From: Corallium rubrum
Lineage: Eukaryota > Cnidaria > Anthozoa > Scleralcyonacea > Coralliidae
Assembly (NCBI GenBank): GCA_964035015.1
Contig: OZ035998.1
Location: 41,341,531-41,405,530 of the forward strand
DNA length: 64,000 nt
Reading direction: 5' to 3'
This document shows, one piece after another, positions 34,822-45,699 of the stretch. The translations under genes were made by a program, and so were the position numbers. Within the stretch, counting starts at the first letter, position 1. Each line of letters opens with the position of its first letter. The notes under the pieces are model-generated. The model was not told the DNA's origin, searched no databases, and was given only the letters and a program-made list of their open reading frames with translations.

Positions 34822-35059
34822 TGGCGCCGAATTTACAACGGAGTGAGCAACATTCTCGTTCCCAGATCCCCTACTTTTCTTAGCGCGGCCGCACGAGAAT
34901 TTTCAGTGGAATTTTCGTGCGGCCGCGCTAAGAAAAGTAGGGGATCTGGGAACGAGAATGAGTGAGCAAATGACAGAAGAAATTGAACATTTAGGCGAAG
35001 CTATAAGTTCTACAGAAAACAAAAACGGCTACAAACAGTTGGAATGGAAATTATTAATG
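34822..35059 (+). CDS. first coding exon of an unknown gene, split by a palindromic element
   Basis: ATG at 34822 follows an in-frame upstream TAA and reads MAPNLQRSEQ before the element at 34851-34960. After the element the duplicated AGTGAGCAA is followed by MTEEIEHLGEAISSTENKNG and EWKLLM, ending at a good donor (TTAATG|GTAAGC). Skipping the element and one target copy joins the two parts in one frame, so the exon was whole before insertion. The 119-base addition shifts the frame, but the element's last bases plus the flank give ATG at 34958 directly in frame with the rest. Not recognised; following exons not found. The product may now lack about seven residues or be silenced. Confidence 0.5.
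34851..34960. mobile_element. palindromic MULE-like MITE, 9-bp target duplication
   Basis: Almost the whole 110 bp is one inverted repeat with arms of about 45 perfect bases (CATTCTCGTTCCCAGATCCC / GGGATCTGGGAACGAGAATG) meeting at a short loop near 34905. Flanks are AGTGAGCAA on both sides (34842-34850 and 34961-34969). Confidence 0.92.
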
Positions 35060-37470
35060 GTAAGCTCATTAATGTTAATAATGGCAATAATGGTAAAAAA
35101 AAATTTTCTCAGTTCGTTTAAAACAAAAGACATTTCAAAATTACGCTTGCTATTGACAAGATTTCGTGATGTAAACATATCTACAAGCTACAATGAATGT
35201 TTCTTTCAACGTTTTGTCACTTTTAGAGCAACTCGTGTTTCTATTTAACAACAAGACACCTGGGTCAGGTGTGCACTCGGGCTACTGGAAAGTGCAGGTC
35301 TCTATAACGCATGAGCAGAGGTAGCAGTGGCTGAGAAAGATCAGATTGAAGACTGAATGTGGTGCAGGACTATCCATTCCTGAATTGTCAATATTTAAAG
35401 TATCAGGATGATATATGTCCTGATGCTTAGGGGACTTCTCTGTCCCACATGTGGGATGTTAAACTAAAAGCATATCACAAAAAGACAATAGGGGTGTTGT
35501 GGTCAGGGTCTGAGAGGTGGAACTTTCTCCCTGGGGGGTTGTCGTTAGGTTTAGGGTCATGGTTAGAAGTGGGGGTCAGGGTTGGGTTTCATTTTCTTTA
35601 ATATTCAGGATTATCTGGAATTCTAGACCACTCCGCGATTCAGAATAATCATGTAAACAAATACAATAGATATGTGATTAAGGTCAGTAGCAGTAAGGTT
35701 TAGAAGAGAGTATGTTACAGGTTGGGATGAAGAACATTTTAAACATTGATTTTAAAAAAGAAGTTATTGATGTTGTAAGCATTGACAAATAATTACAGGC
35801 ATTAATTAATGATTAGAAAGTTGTTGAAATTGTTTTCGCTGAGTTATTTGTATGTGTAGACCAACAGTCCACAAACTTTTAGGCTGATGACCCACTGCAC
35901 AATTTCAAGCATTGTGCCATGATTGATTTCATGATAAATTTAGTATATACATTATTTGTTGTACATAATTATGTAACCATTTACTATAATTACATGAACT
36001 TGTGAAAGTAGCGAACAAAAAATACTTTTGCATTTGGGGATTTCATGTCTACTAACATTGGGTAACAGACAACAGGGTTAACTTGACCAATGTTTGTCGG
36101 CAAATGCTGAAAAACTAAGTCGTTCGACTTCTGACAAAATCCTGTGAAAATGTTTTGTACCCTGCTTTTGGGTTGTGACCATAGTTTGCAGACCATCAGT
36201 GTAGACAATGTCCAATGAAAGGACAGCATGATTGTTCTATAGTATTGATATACAGTACATGCATGATAACAATGTGACTCCACCAACATTCTATGTACAT
36301 GATGACAGCTGTGACAATAAATTTAACTTCCAGGTTTTTAGATTTATCTTCCAGAAATATATCAGAAACACCAGATTTTACCAGCACTGATCATGACAGG
36401 TAGTGATTGTCCAAACCTGGCTCTGGGCCTGGATCTACAGATTATAAAACAAAAATTAGCAAAAAAAGTACTGTATAAGAGAAAATAGAGCCATGGTCCA
36501 AGATTTTCATGAATATCAGCCAAAGTTGATGATGGTGGCAGATAAAAAGGGATTGACCCACTAATTCTACATGTTAGGTACATAAAAGGCAAGTAATAAA
36601 GACCCTGGGTATGGGTTTGTGACAGTTACAGTAATTTAGCCCGGGGTATAAAAGTGGAATTTCAGTCAATATCAGGTGGATGAACTAAAGAGAACATGTG
36701 TTTTAAACCTTGCTCGATACTGTAGCATCACTATAGGTAAAATGAATTAGTAGATGACAGTAAACACAGGAGGCAGCTGACACTGAAGCATTAAAACTTG
36801 TACCAGTAGTCATCTAGAACTGGATATACTGGAAGCGATGTATGTCTGGAAGTCATTATAACCAGGAATGGTCTTAAAATGAGGTGCCTAGGGCTCTTTC
36901 TCGATACAGTACATGCACAACCAAAATGGTTATGGGTTACGGTTTGCATTGTGCATGTTATGTATCGAGAAAGTGCTGTGCCTTGGGTCCTTGGTCTCTA
37001 GACTGGTGTCTTGTATGGGAATCCATCTTTAATATAGTTTTGTCAAAAGTTTTTTCAAGAACACAAAGAGTGGAACTATACTTTTGCCTCACTATTATGC
37101 TCAAAACCATGTTGACATAATGTGGACAACCCTAAGGGTCCAAGGCTCAAAATCTTGAGTGATTACATGAGTCATTACATGAACAAACCCATGAAGCTAT
37201 ACCAGTATAGTAATCACAATGTCAATTTTTAAGAGATTTGTTTACATGTATCCATGTCTATGTGACTATGGTTATCCAAATGAGCTTGAGTGAATTGTGT
37301 TCTACAACTTTTCAACATGTTTATTAAATTCATACACGGATAAGCGATTTCAAACTGCTCAAACAAAATCGTTTAAACATGGTATAAAAACGTTGTTCTA
37401 TAAACTAAATTTAGACAACGGCTATCTAAATAAGCTTACGTACTGTACCAATGGAAATAACGAAACAGCT
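35060..37470. other. interval without a supported gene
   Basis: Contains a G-rich patch with TTAGGTTTAGGGTCATGGTTAG near 35550, a hairpin at 36896-36972 (CTCGATACAGTACATGCACA / TGTGCATGTTATGTATCGAG) and scattered TACATGTA motifs. Some could be introns of the exons at 34822 (+) or 37474 (-). Confidence 0.5.
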
Positions 37471-37473
37471 TAC

Positions 37474-37578
37474 CTTCACTTCTAGAGATCCTGGCGAGTC
37501 TTGGTAAAAGGCCATAAGAGTATCGCCGAGAAATTGATTCCAAGGTCCGCCGTAGTCACATGCCTCAGTTTCGCAAAG
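37474..37578 (-). CDS. possible exon reading MAFYQDSPGSLEVK
   Basis: A 105-base frame with an AATAAG acceptor and a GAAG|GTAAGC donor reads LCETEACDYGG, NQFLGD and MAFYQDSPGSLEVK. The internal ATG could be the true start, giving a short first coding exon. Unrecognised and with no partner exon found, so it may be fortuitous. Confidence 0.3.
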
Positions 37579-38202
37579 CTTATTGGTCAATATCGCCAGT
37601 GGCCGCCAGAGGACTAATAACGCGTCGCAAAAAAATAAACCGAGACCTAGACTCGGCTACCACAGGTAGCCCGAGTAATTAGCCCTCGTGTTAAGTTTCT
37701 ATTTAAGAATTAGACAACTCGCCCTCGTTTTCTATGAGCTAAACTCGGCTATTCGCTCAGAGATCGAAAACTCGGGCTCGTTGTTGCTGCGAGCCGTAAG
37801 GCGAGCAGCTCACTAATCTTGACGAGGTCTGTGCCGAGTTTATGTGCGTTCACAAACTCGATTCTTAGGATTTCGTGGGCGATGATCTTCGGTATACGCA
37901 ATGTCTACCGATCAGCGGCAGGCATTAAATTGTGCGCTACGCTACACCACGTTGTCTTTCTTCCTCGAGGGCGTTTCTTGGCAAGTTTGGCGCTGGAATA
38001 TATTGATATATTAAAGAGTAATAAGTGTATTTTTCTACTATACTATTACATCAAACACAACTCTATTTGTTGCTGGAAGTATATATCAAGGTCACAAAAT
38101 GCTTAGCGACATTTCGAGGGGCAGACAGTGTATTTATACGAGTCTTTGTTCATTAATTTTCATATGACATTCCACACCATTGTGCCAGATGATTTCACTT
38201 AA

Positions 38203-38430
38203 CATTCTAAGCATGCGACGTTATTGTCAACACTCACGTCACGCGTACAAAATTGAGCCATTAAAGATGGCAACAGCCGTTATTGCTGCAAATCAACAAC
38301 CTAAAACTGCATAGATTGCCGTTCTTCACTTCAAGCAAGAGTGCTGACGCCATCACTCTTTAATGGCTCGATTTTATACGCGTGACGTCCATGTTGAGGA
38401 AAACGTCGCATGCTTAAGCCATAGCTGTCT
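38203..38430. mobile_element. inverted-repeat element beside the 21-bp satellite
   Basis: GCATGCGACGTTATTGTCAA, GTCACGCGTACAAAATTGAG and CCATTAAAGATGGC are mirrored by ACTCTTTAATGG, CTCGATTTTATACGCGTGAC and AACGTCGCATGC. The right arm overlaps the start of the large inverted duplication. Confidence 0.7.
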
Positions 38431-38465
38431 TAAGTGGTCAAACTTCATTTCATTCGGTGCTTTTG

Positions 38466-39107
38466 TCATTATACGCGGTGCTTCGAACATTATACGCGGT
38501 TCTTTCAACATTATACGCGGTGCTTCGAACATTATACGCGGTGCTTCGAACATTATACGCGGTGCCTTCAACATTATACGCGGTGCTTCGAACATTATAC
38601 GCGGTGCTTTCAACATTATACGCGGTGCTTTCAACATTATACGCGGTGCTTTCAACATTATACGCGGTGCTTCGAACATTATACGCGGTGCTTCGAACAT
38701 TATACGCGGTGCTTCGAACATTATACGCGGTGCTTCGAGCATTATACGCGGTGCTTCGAACATTATACGCGGTGCTTCGAACATTATACGCGGTGCTTCG
38801 AACATTATACGCGGTGCTTCGAGCATTATACGCGGTGCCTTCAACATTATACGCGGTGCTTCGAACATTATACGCGGTGCTTCGAACATTATACGCGGTG
38901 CTTTCAACATTATACGCGGTGCTTCGAACATTATACGCGGTGCTTTCAACATTATACGCGGTGCTTCGATACGCGGTGCCTTCAACATTATACGCGGTGC
39001 TTCGAACATTATACGCGGTGCTTCGAACATTATACGCGGTGCTTTCAACATTATACGCGGTGCTTCGAACATTATACGCGGTGCTTCGAACATTATACGC
39101 GGTGCTT
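38466..39107. repeat. 21-bp satellite (CATTATACGCGGTGCTTCGAA), array 1
   Basis: About 30 units with TTCGAACATT / TTTCAACATT / CTTCAACATT variants; one unit near 38966 is shortened. As 21 is a multiple of 3, four long frames stay open on the two strands (NIIRGAS, APRIMFE, TLYAVLR, HYTRCFE); none has gene context. Confidence 0.97.
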
Positions 39108-39302
39108 GCAATGTAGCATCATTATATTCGGTGAGCCAGTATTTTTGGTCAGCGTTTTGTAAGAGCTACCGGATGTACTTCATGTTTTCAAATACATATC
39201 AAGGTGTGATGACGTGTCATTTCCTACCTCGAAATTTGCAAGTTTAGCGTTCAGCGAATCGTTTAGCGTTTTCTGGGCTTTAGGCAGTGTTTTCTTTTTA
39301 AA

Positions 39303-40063
39303 ATGGAGCAAATACTGCAATCGATAGACATGGAAACTTTGCTTGGCCGTTTCCAAGCTCAAAGAATGGAACCGGCGACCGTTGTAGCGGCATCAGATCA
39401 AGAATTGGTTCGTCTCGGTGTGAGCACAATCGGAGAGCGTATTCGCCTACGTGATGCTTGTAAGAAGAAATTGGAGGAAAATACTCCTTCTACAAGCCAA
39501 ACCGCTGCTGTTCGTCAAGAGCGTCTTTTCATTTTTAACCCACGAAGGCATAACAGCCGCAATCAAGCACGTGCGACTGCGAGAAGCTCGAGTAGCGCGA
39601 GTAAGCGGTCGGCAAAGGGCCATCCGTGGACGCCGGCGTTTGTTTGCCTGGCAGATAGCGTTGCTTCCAAAACGCCATCTTCCCTAGATAAAGAAATTAT
39701 ATTTAAAGCCGGTTAGGGTTGAAAAAGATAAAGCTAGACATGGAAGATGACGAACAGACAGTTATTAATAAAATTACTTCGGATGCCAAAGATGACGCCG
39801 GAAATACCATTGGATTTCCACAGCTCAAAACATGTGGGGGCTATCAAATGATGCGCTGTGCCCCAAACTGTCGGGATCTGACTGTGATTGACTGCTCTTG
39901 GAATGCGAAAGATCTCCGCTCAAACTTGGGTGGCGGACAGGGTAAGATTTAGTTGCGGCCCATACAGAAGTCATTGTCTACACAGACATTGATCCATCAA
40001 AGTCAGTCCGAAGTGAAGGAGAGATGTCAAATGTGCAACCAGGAGATTCTTGTCCGTAAGCTT
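39303..40063 (+). pseudogene. broken N-terminal copy of a SAM-domain G2E3-like ligase gene
   Basis: Residues 1-60 (MEQILQSIDMETLLGRFQAQ, ELVRLGVSTIGERIRLRDAC) form a SAM domain, a helical protein-interaction module. Then KGHPWTPAFVCLAD, LDKEIIFKAG, and after a one-base deletion near 39713 the frame continues as LGLKKIKLDMEDDEQ and GFPQLKTCGGYQMMRCAP. A stop at 39950-39952 replaces the expected residue in GKI-x-(I/L)RPIQKSLSTQ, and the trace ends with ERCQMCNQEIL. This order (SAM, WTxxFVCLAD, GGGxGKIYIRPxQ) is that of long cnidarian 'G2/M phase-specific E3 ligase-like' proteins whose C-terminus is a HECT domain; no HECT follows here. The first part (39303-39558) lies in the inverted duplication. 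Confidence 0.7.
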
Positions 40064-40234
40064 TAGCTTTAGCTAAAACGAACGCCATTTTGTTAACGAA
40101 CTAGACCACGCTGGATGGACTGGGCTGTGGACTGGGGCAGAAGGTCGGCATTTAATAACACAGGGTCCCTCCCCTCGGAAAGGTCTTCGCAAAATTATTT
40201 GGAAATAATCAAAATGGCCGAATTCAAACCATGA

Positions 40235-40357
40235 GTGAAAGAAAGGCTAGTGAAATCAGTTAATCAGTCCGTGATCGGAATGCATCCCGATGTTTTCAGC
40301 ACAGAATATTTAATGTTGACTTTTGGACAGTTTGGATTTTATATAGAAAGACTTGTT
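40235..40357 (+). CDS. possible small exon, unrecognised
   Basis: Frame RLVKSVNQSVIGMHPDVFST then EYLMLTFGQFGFYIERLV ends at a perfect donor GTAAGT. Lies between the broken SAM gene and a microsatellite. No family recognised. Confidence 0.25.
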
Positions 40358-40433
40358 GTAAGTATGTTTAAAAGTAAAATTGGTGGATTAGAATACCCGT
40401 CAGGAGGAGGTATGCTGCAGTCTCTGAGTGTTA

Positions 40434-40672
40434 TATTATATATTACATATATATTATATATTATATATTATATATTATATATTATATATTGTATATTGTA
40501 TATTGTATATTGTATATTGTATATTGTATATTGTATATTGTATATTGTATATTGTATATTAAATATTATATATTATATATTATATATTACATATTACATA
40601 TTACATATTATATATTATATATTATATATTATATATTATATATTATATATTATATATTATACATATTATTAC
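40434..40672. repeat. 7-bp microsatellite (TATATTR/TATTACA)n
   Basis: Three successive variants of one heptamer: TATATTA, then TATATTG, then TATTACA and back to TATATTA. Heptamer arrays leave some frames open (YILYIIY) without meaning. Confidence 0.95.
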
Positions 40673-40780
40673 ATATTTGAAAATAAATATTAATGCCCAG
40701 CAAATAACTTTGAGACAAGACAAATTACGTTTTCCGCCTGGTGTGTCTATTGCCACATTATTACATATTATTACATATTA

Positions 40781-41053
40781 TTACATATTAATAATATGGC
40801 TGTTATGCCTTCGTGGGTTAAAAATGGAAAGACGCTCTTGACGAACAGCAGCGGTTTGGCTTGTAGAAGGAGTATTTTCCTCCAATTTCTTCTTACAAGC
40901 ATCACGTAGGCGAATACGCTCTCCGATTGTGCTCACACCGAGACGAACCAATTCTTGATCTGATGCCGCTACAACAGTCGCCGGTTCCATTCTTTGAGCT
41001 TGGAAACGGCCAAGCAAAGTTCCCATGTCTATCGATTGCAGTATTTGCTCCAT
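40781..41053 (-). pseudogene. truncated SAM-domain copy in the inverted arm
   Basis: Mirror copy of the start of the 39303 gene (differences include METLL to MGTLL and RLFIF to RLSIF). Homology stops at 40799, where TATTACATATTA repeats take over, so only the SAM domain and a short linker remain. Confidence 0.8.
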
Positions 41054-41246
41054 TTTAAAAAGAAAACACTGCCTAAAGCCCAGAAAACGCTAAACGATTC
41101 GCTGAACGCTAAACTTGCAAATTTCGAGGTAGGAAATGACACGTCATCACACCTTGATATGTATTTGAAAACATGAAGTACATCCGGTAGCTCTTACAAA
41201 ACGCTGACCAAAAATACTGGCTCACCGAATATAATGATGCTACATT

Positions 41247-41510
41247 GCAAGCACCGCGTATAATGTTCGAAGCACCGCGTATAATGTTCGAAGCGCCGCG
41301 TATAATGTTGAAGGCACCGCGTATAATGTTCGAAGCACCGCGTATAATGTTCGAAGCACCGCGTATAATGTTCGAAGCACCGCGTATAATGTTGAAAGCA
41401 CCGCGTATAATGTTCGAAGCACCGCGTATAATGTTCGAAGCACCGCGTATAATGCTCGAAGCACCGCGTATAATGTTCGAAGCACCGCGTATAATGTTGA
41501 AAGCACCGCG
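41247..41510. repeat. 21-bp satellite, array 2a (inverted)
   Basis: About 12-13 units in the opposite orientation to array 1 (GCACCGCGTATAATGTTCGAA), cut at the right by the hAT element. Confidence 0.95.
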
Positions 41511-43087
41511 CAGGGGCGGATCTAGCCTAAAATCTGACCGTGGCTCACAATCTAGGGGGGTCCAGGGGCACGCCCCCCCCCCCCGGAAAATTTTGAAAAT
41601 TAGAGTCTCTGAAAACGCATTTCCTGCATTTTGAGAGAGATCTAGAGTCATATTGTAGGATCGTTTTATACATGTTTTTCACCGAGGTCTTTGTATAAAT
41701 TTTACTCAAATCAAAAATTTTCTTTTCTCTTTAAGTTCAAGCCAAGATCTTCTAATTATTCAATAAAATGTTTAGGAGTAATTGATCCAATATGAATCGT
41801 ACTGTATGTTTAACGAGTTTTGTGTGACATATAAACTAACCAGTCAAGCAGCTAGGTATCCTTTGGCCATTATTTAGAATTCTATTGAGCATTCTGTCTG
41901 ATGCCAGCCAATTCTTACTTGATCATGAAACAAGAATAATCAAAGCAACCCTGCTAGTGTAATATTAATATTAACAATTTATAGGTATCAGCTAGCATTT
42001 GTCAGACTTCAGATCAGGAAATGGAATCCCTTTACGTTTTATACTGTCTTTCGGACTCTTTCCCTCGATAAAGCGAGAATAACAACAATGGAGTTGATGA
42101 GAGCCAGAAGATGTAAACTGAGTTAGTAAATAGATTCGTAAATATCGTCGCTCTATACAGTCCGTCAAACGATTAAGAGAGTGTTAAATCGCGCCACTGA
42201 CAAGTCTCCGAGTCTTGCAGATAATATTTCAAAATTGAACCATGATAGAAATGCTGTGTTTCAGTCGATGAGAATTATATTAATAAATAATGTAATGAGA
42301 GAGAGAGAGAGGTCGCGGCTCTCGGTTTGATCTCATGCTTGTTCTTCAAATTGATCAATATGCTTTAAGATTTATATAGTCTGAGTATAAACACCACACA
42401 GTCTTATTATAGTAACTAGCGTCTGACGATCAACAATTTTAGTAGAGAGGAACTCGTACTAAAAATAAAGAAACCAAACAAACCAACCTCTCTTCCTTAA
42501 TTTTCTTGTAAACTTACAATCATTGTCCCTCCATGCGCGCAGCCACTCTTTAATATCACTCTGAAGAACTCTGGTCAAGACAGACTGACGTGTGCACTAC
42601 CGACTACCGGAGCCGACGATTTGATTATTTCGCAATAAAATTGTAACAAGATATGGCAAGGGTGGCTGACCGTGGCTCCCGCCAAATGCAGCCACTCTAT
42701 TCTGGCCCTCTGATTGGTTTGCACCCCTTAATAGTCCGCTGACCGTGGCTGAATTTAGCAGATCGCTCCGCTGACCGTGGCTGAATTTAGCAGAAGTGTT
42801 CTCCAATTTCTTCAGCGAATTCGTAGCACATTCGGTCACTTCTTCGGCCACTCTCGACCTGAGGCTGATTGCGGTGCAACTGATTGTCAAAGATGCGAAA
42901 ATCCGCTGCTATTTTGACAATCGGTTTAGTATTTTTACGATGGCTAATGTCGTTCTTACGTCAACTATCCTTTTGTTATTAATAATTTTTTATTTTTGAA
43001 ATATCAATTATATTATTTAATTTGGAATAATTAGGAAAATCTGACCGTGGCTCAAGCCACGCTCGCACCCCTCTAGATCCGCCCCTG
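41511..43087. mobile_element. non-autonomous hAT element splitting the satellite
   Basis: Perfect 15-base ends CAGGGGCGGATCTAG and CTAGATCCGCCCCTG, 1577 bp. Flanks share CCGCG, five of the eight bases expected for hAT; the repetitive target makes the duplication hard to define. The inside has C and GA runs and a duplicated CTGACCGTGGCTGAATTTAG, but no transposase frame. Confidence 0.85.
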
Positions 43088-43440
43088 CCGCGTATAATGT
43101 TGAAAGCACCGCGTATAATGTTGAAAGCACCGCGTATAATGTTGAAAGCACCGCGTATAATGTTGAAAACACCGCGTATAATGTTGAAAGCACCGCGTAT
43201 AATGTTGAAAGCACCGCGTATAATGTTGAAGGCACCGCGTATAATGTTCGAAGCACCGCGTATAATGTTGAAGGCACCGCGTATAATGTTCGAAGCACCG
43301 CGTATAATGTTGAAGGCACCGCGTATAATGTTTGAAGCACCACGTATAATGTTCGAAGCACCGCGTATAATGTTCGAAGCACCGCGTATAATGTTGAAAG
43401 AACCGCGTATAATGTTCGAAGCACCGCGTATAATGACAAA
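43088..43440. repeat. 21-bp satellite, array 2b (inverted)
   Basis: About 17 units, continuation of array 2a beyond the hAT insertion; the left part is richer in the GTTGAAAG variant. Confidence 0.95.
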
Positions 43441-43829
43441 AGCACCGAATGAAATGAAGTTTGACCACTTAAGACAGCTATGGCTTTCCATACTCTTTAA
43501 TTGAAAATGCTTCGGATGATAACAAGTATTTTACTACTAAATAGTAAATGGTAGCAACTCGCAGCACTTCACGTTTGATAAAAACTTCTAGTCTAATTGT
43601 TAAATAGAAACACGAGGGAAAGTTTGGGTGAACGAGAAATTATTTTCTATAACTCTATAGGAACACGGAAAAATGCTTTCTATTTCCTTTACACAAAATA
43701 ACCCGTCAAAAATACAAATTTTAATTAGAATGATGGTGTTGGATGGCGTAATCTATCTATGTTTTCCATAGAGTTATAGGAACACGTACGGCTTTTAACC
43801 AATCACCAATTGCGTTTTCAAAATTATAT

Positions 43830-44003
43830 ATATATATATATAGCATGTTCTAGGGATTTTAGGTGAAGGAAAATTCGAGTGTGGAATATATATATATATA
43901 AAGCATAAAGTATGGTTACCTTAAAGTCTTCGCTACCAGTCTTTATGCTTTATATTTTGCTCTATCTATATGGTATTGAGCACTCTAACATTTCGTGAAC
44001 AAA

Positions 44004-44062
<59 letters not shown>
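43830..44062. repeat. (AT)n tracts
   Basis: Short tracts near 43826 and 43890 and a 55-base tract at 44007-44062. Confidence 0.9.
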
Positions 44063-44065
<3 letters not shown>

Positions 44066-44067
44066 AA

Positions 44068-44160
44068 ACATGAGCAGCAGTGTTTTATCAGATTTAGAAT
44101 ACGAGGCGATAGCTGAGTGTTTTAGACCTGATAAAACACGTACTGTAAATATTTCAAATA
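44068..44160. repeat. hairpin GTGTTTTATCAG ... CTGATAAAACAC
   Basis: Inner part ACGAGGCGATAGCTGAGTG resembles the CACTCGGCTATCGCCTCGTG loop of the 17.9/22.9-kb MITEs on the opposite strand, next to an (AT)n tract. Confidence 0.6.
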
Positions 44161-44371
44161 GCTTCAAAAACGACCCATTTGGTAAGTTCATTGGCGGAGT
44201 AAGTTTGAAAAATATCGTTGTCTAACGGCCGAGAAAATCAAAGCTAAAGTTTATGTAAATCTGCAGGAGGTTTCTTTATCAGATATATAAAACCACGGAC
44301 ATAGTACTGATTTCCTTTGTGTTTTCTCATGAATTAAGAGTTTCTGAAATACACACACACACACATGTAAT

Positions 44372-44472
44372 GTTTACAACACGAGCGGCCGTGTTGTATT
44401 GAATATACAATCACGAGCCGAAGGCGAGTGATTGTATATTCAATACAACAAGGACGCAAGTGTTGTAAACAA
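44372..44472. repeat. hairpin GTTGTATTGAATATACAATCAC
   Basis: Perfect snapback arms of about 23 bases around GAGCCGAAGGCGA, within wider arms TGTTTACAACACGAGCGG / AAGTGTTGTAAAC. Confidence 0.75.
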
Positions 44473-44512
44473 CTTGTGAAATGAATAAATAGTAAAAATC
44501 CCTTTGGGATAT

Positions 44513-44596
44513 TGAGATGCTAATTAGTTACAAGCACTAGTGGTTGTATCAGAAGAGAATACATCCACTAGTGGTTGTAACTAATTAGCATCATTG
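44513..44596. repeat. hairpin GATGCTAATTAGTTACAAGC
   Basis: Arms of 34 bases (GATGCTAATTAGTTACAA / TTGTAACTAATTAGCATC) with CACTAGTGG at the inner edge of each. Confidence 0.8.
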
Positions 44597-44940
44597 GTTT
44601 TAGTTTGTATGGGGTTTACATGGGTATACATGTGATGTAATTTCTGAAATTGGATTGGCTACAAAACTCATGAATTAGTAATGAATTTCACAAATATATA
44701 TATTTATATATACTATACATCAAATTGAAGCCAATGCTATTTCTAAAAACATACGTATAAAACCGAGTATAAAACAATATATTTCAATCCGTTGTTTTGG
44801 AGTAATTTGTTATCGTCCCAAACAAAATATATGGCAGGATGAAAATTAAGTAACTTGAAGCACAGGAGATACCTGCAAAGGGACTGGCACTGGCTTCAAA
44901 ATTCCCTCCCCTGAGTTATCGTTCCAGTCTTCTTATAGTT

Positions 44941-44941
<1 letters not shown>

Positions 44942-45003
<62 letters not shown>
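44942..45003. repeat. (AT)n tract
   Basis: About 31 AT dinucleotides directly left of the next element. Confidence 0.97.
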
Positions 45004-45006
<3 letters not shown>

Positions 45007-45098
45007 TACTTGACACGGGGCCAAGTAGGAGTAGGAGTAGGAGTAGGAGTAGGAGTAGGAGTAGGAGTAGGAGTAGGAGTAGGAGTAGGAGTAGGAGT

Positions 45099-45141
<43 letters not shown>

Positions 45142-45546
45142 CGAGTACGAGTACGAGTACGAGTACGAGTACGAGTACGAGTACGAGTACGAGTACGAGT
45201 ACGAGTACGAGTACGAGTACGAGTACGAGTATGAGTATGACTATGAGTATGAGTTCAGTCAAATCAGGTTTTGCCGTACCCATTTGGATTCTGCTGTCAA
45301 TAGACAAAGCGTTTCTACTCTCATATGTTGTCCTTCCACGTTTGCTTAGTTTCATAATTATTATTTCACAAGTTGCTGTGTGGGATTCCAATAAACAAAA
45401 AAGTTTAGTTAATTCAAAAATAAACAGTACCACGTCTTCAATTTACAACGGACAAAGAACTGATTCGAGCAATAAGAATAACTTTGATTTGACTGAACTC
45501 ATACTTGACCCGTGTGAACTCATACTTGGTCCCGTGTCAAGTAGGA
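45004..45546. mobile_element. MITE containing hexanucleotide arrays
   Basis: Ends TCCTACTTGACACGGGGCC and GGTCCCGTGTCAAGTAGGA are inverted repeats; inner arms TATGAGTTCAGTCAAATCA / TGATTTGACTGAACTCATA also pair. Between them lie GTAGGA (45027-45103), GCAGGA (to about 45140), GTACGA (to about 45229) and a few GTATGA units. Confidence 0.85.
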
Positions 45547-45699
45547 GTTGACACAATGCAAACAACCATCAAAATTCGGGGTGCTGCGCGCTCATCTGCA
45601 ACTAGCAGTATTTGGTCTCGCAAAGAATCGTGGTGAAACGCAACCTGGGCAAGATGGCGCCACTTGGCCTGGCGAACCCCAAACGGTAGAAACAAATAG

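Larger units (their letters stand above)
38417..43485. repeat. large inverted duplication
   Basis: Left arm 38417-39558 and right arm 40799-43485 share flank (AGCCATAGCTGTCTTAAG), 21-bp satellite, 190 bp of unique DNA and the SAM-domain ORF in mirror order. The right arm is longer because of the hAT element at 41511-43087. Spacer 39559-40798 is about 1.24 kb. Confidence 0.9.

Noticed and set aside
35540-35590. Telomere-like TTAGG/TTAGGG words
   Set aside because: Only a few imperfect units in a G-rich stretch; not a telomeric array.
38466-39107. CRISPR-like regular array
   Set aside because: Units are directly tandem without unique spacers, in animal DNA with introns; it is a satellite.
38363-39247. 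Long repetitive ORFs (NIIRGAS, APRIMFE, HYTRCFE types)
   Set aside because: A 21-bp satellite keeps several frames open on both strands at once, which is a property of unit length and not coding evidence.
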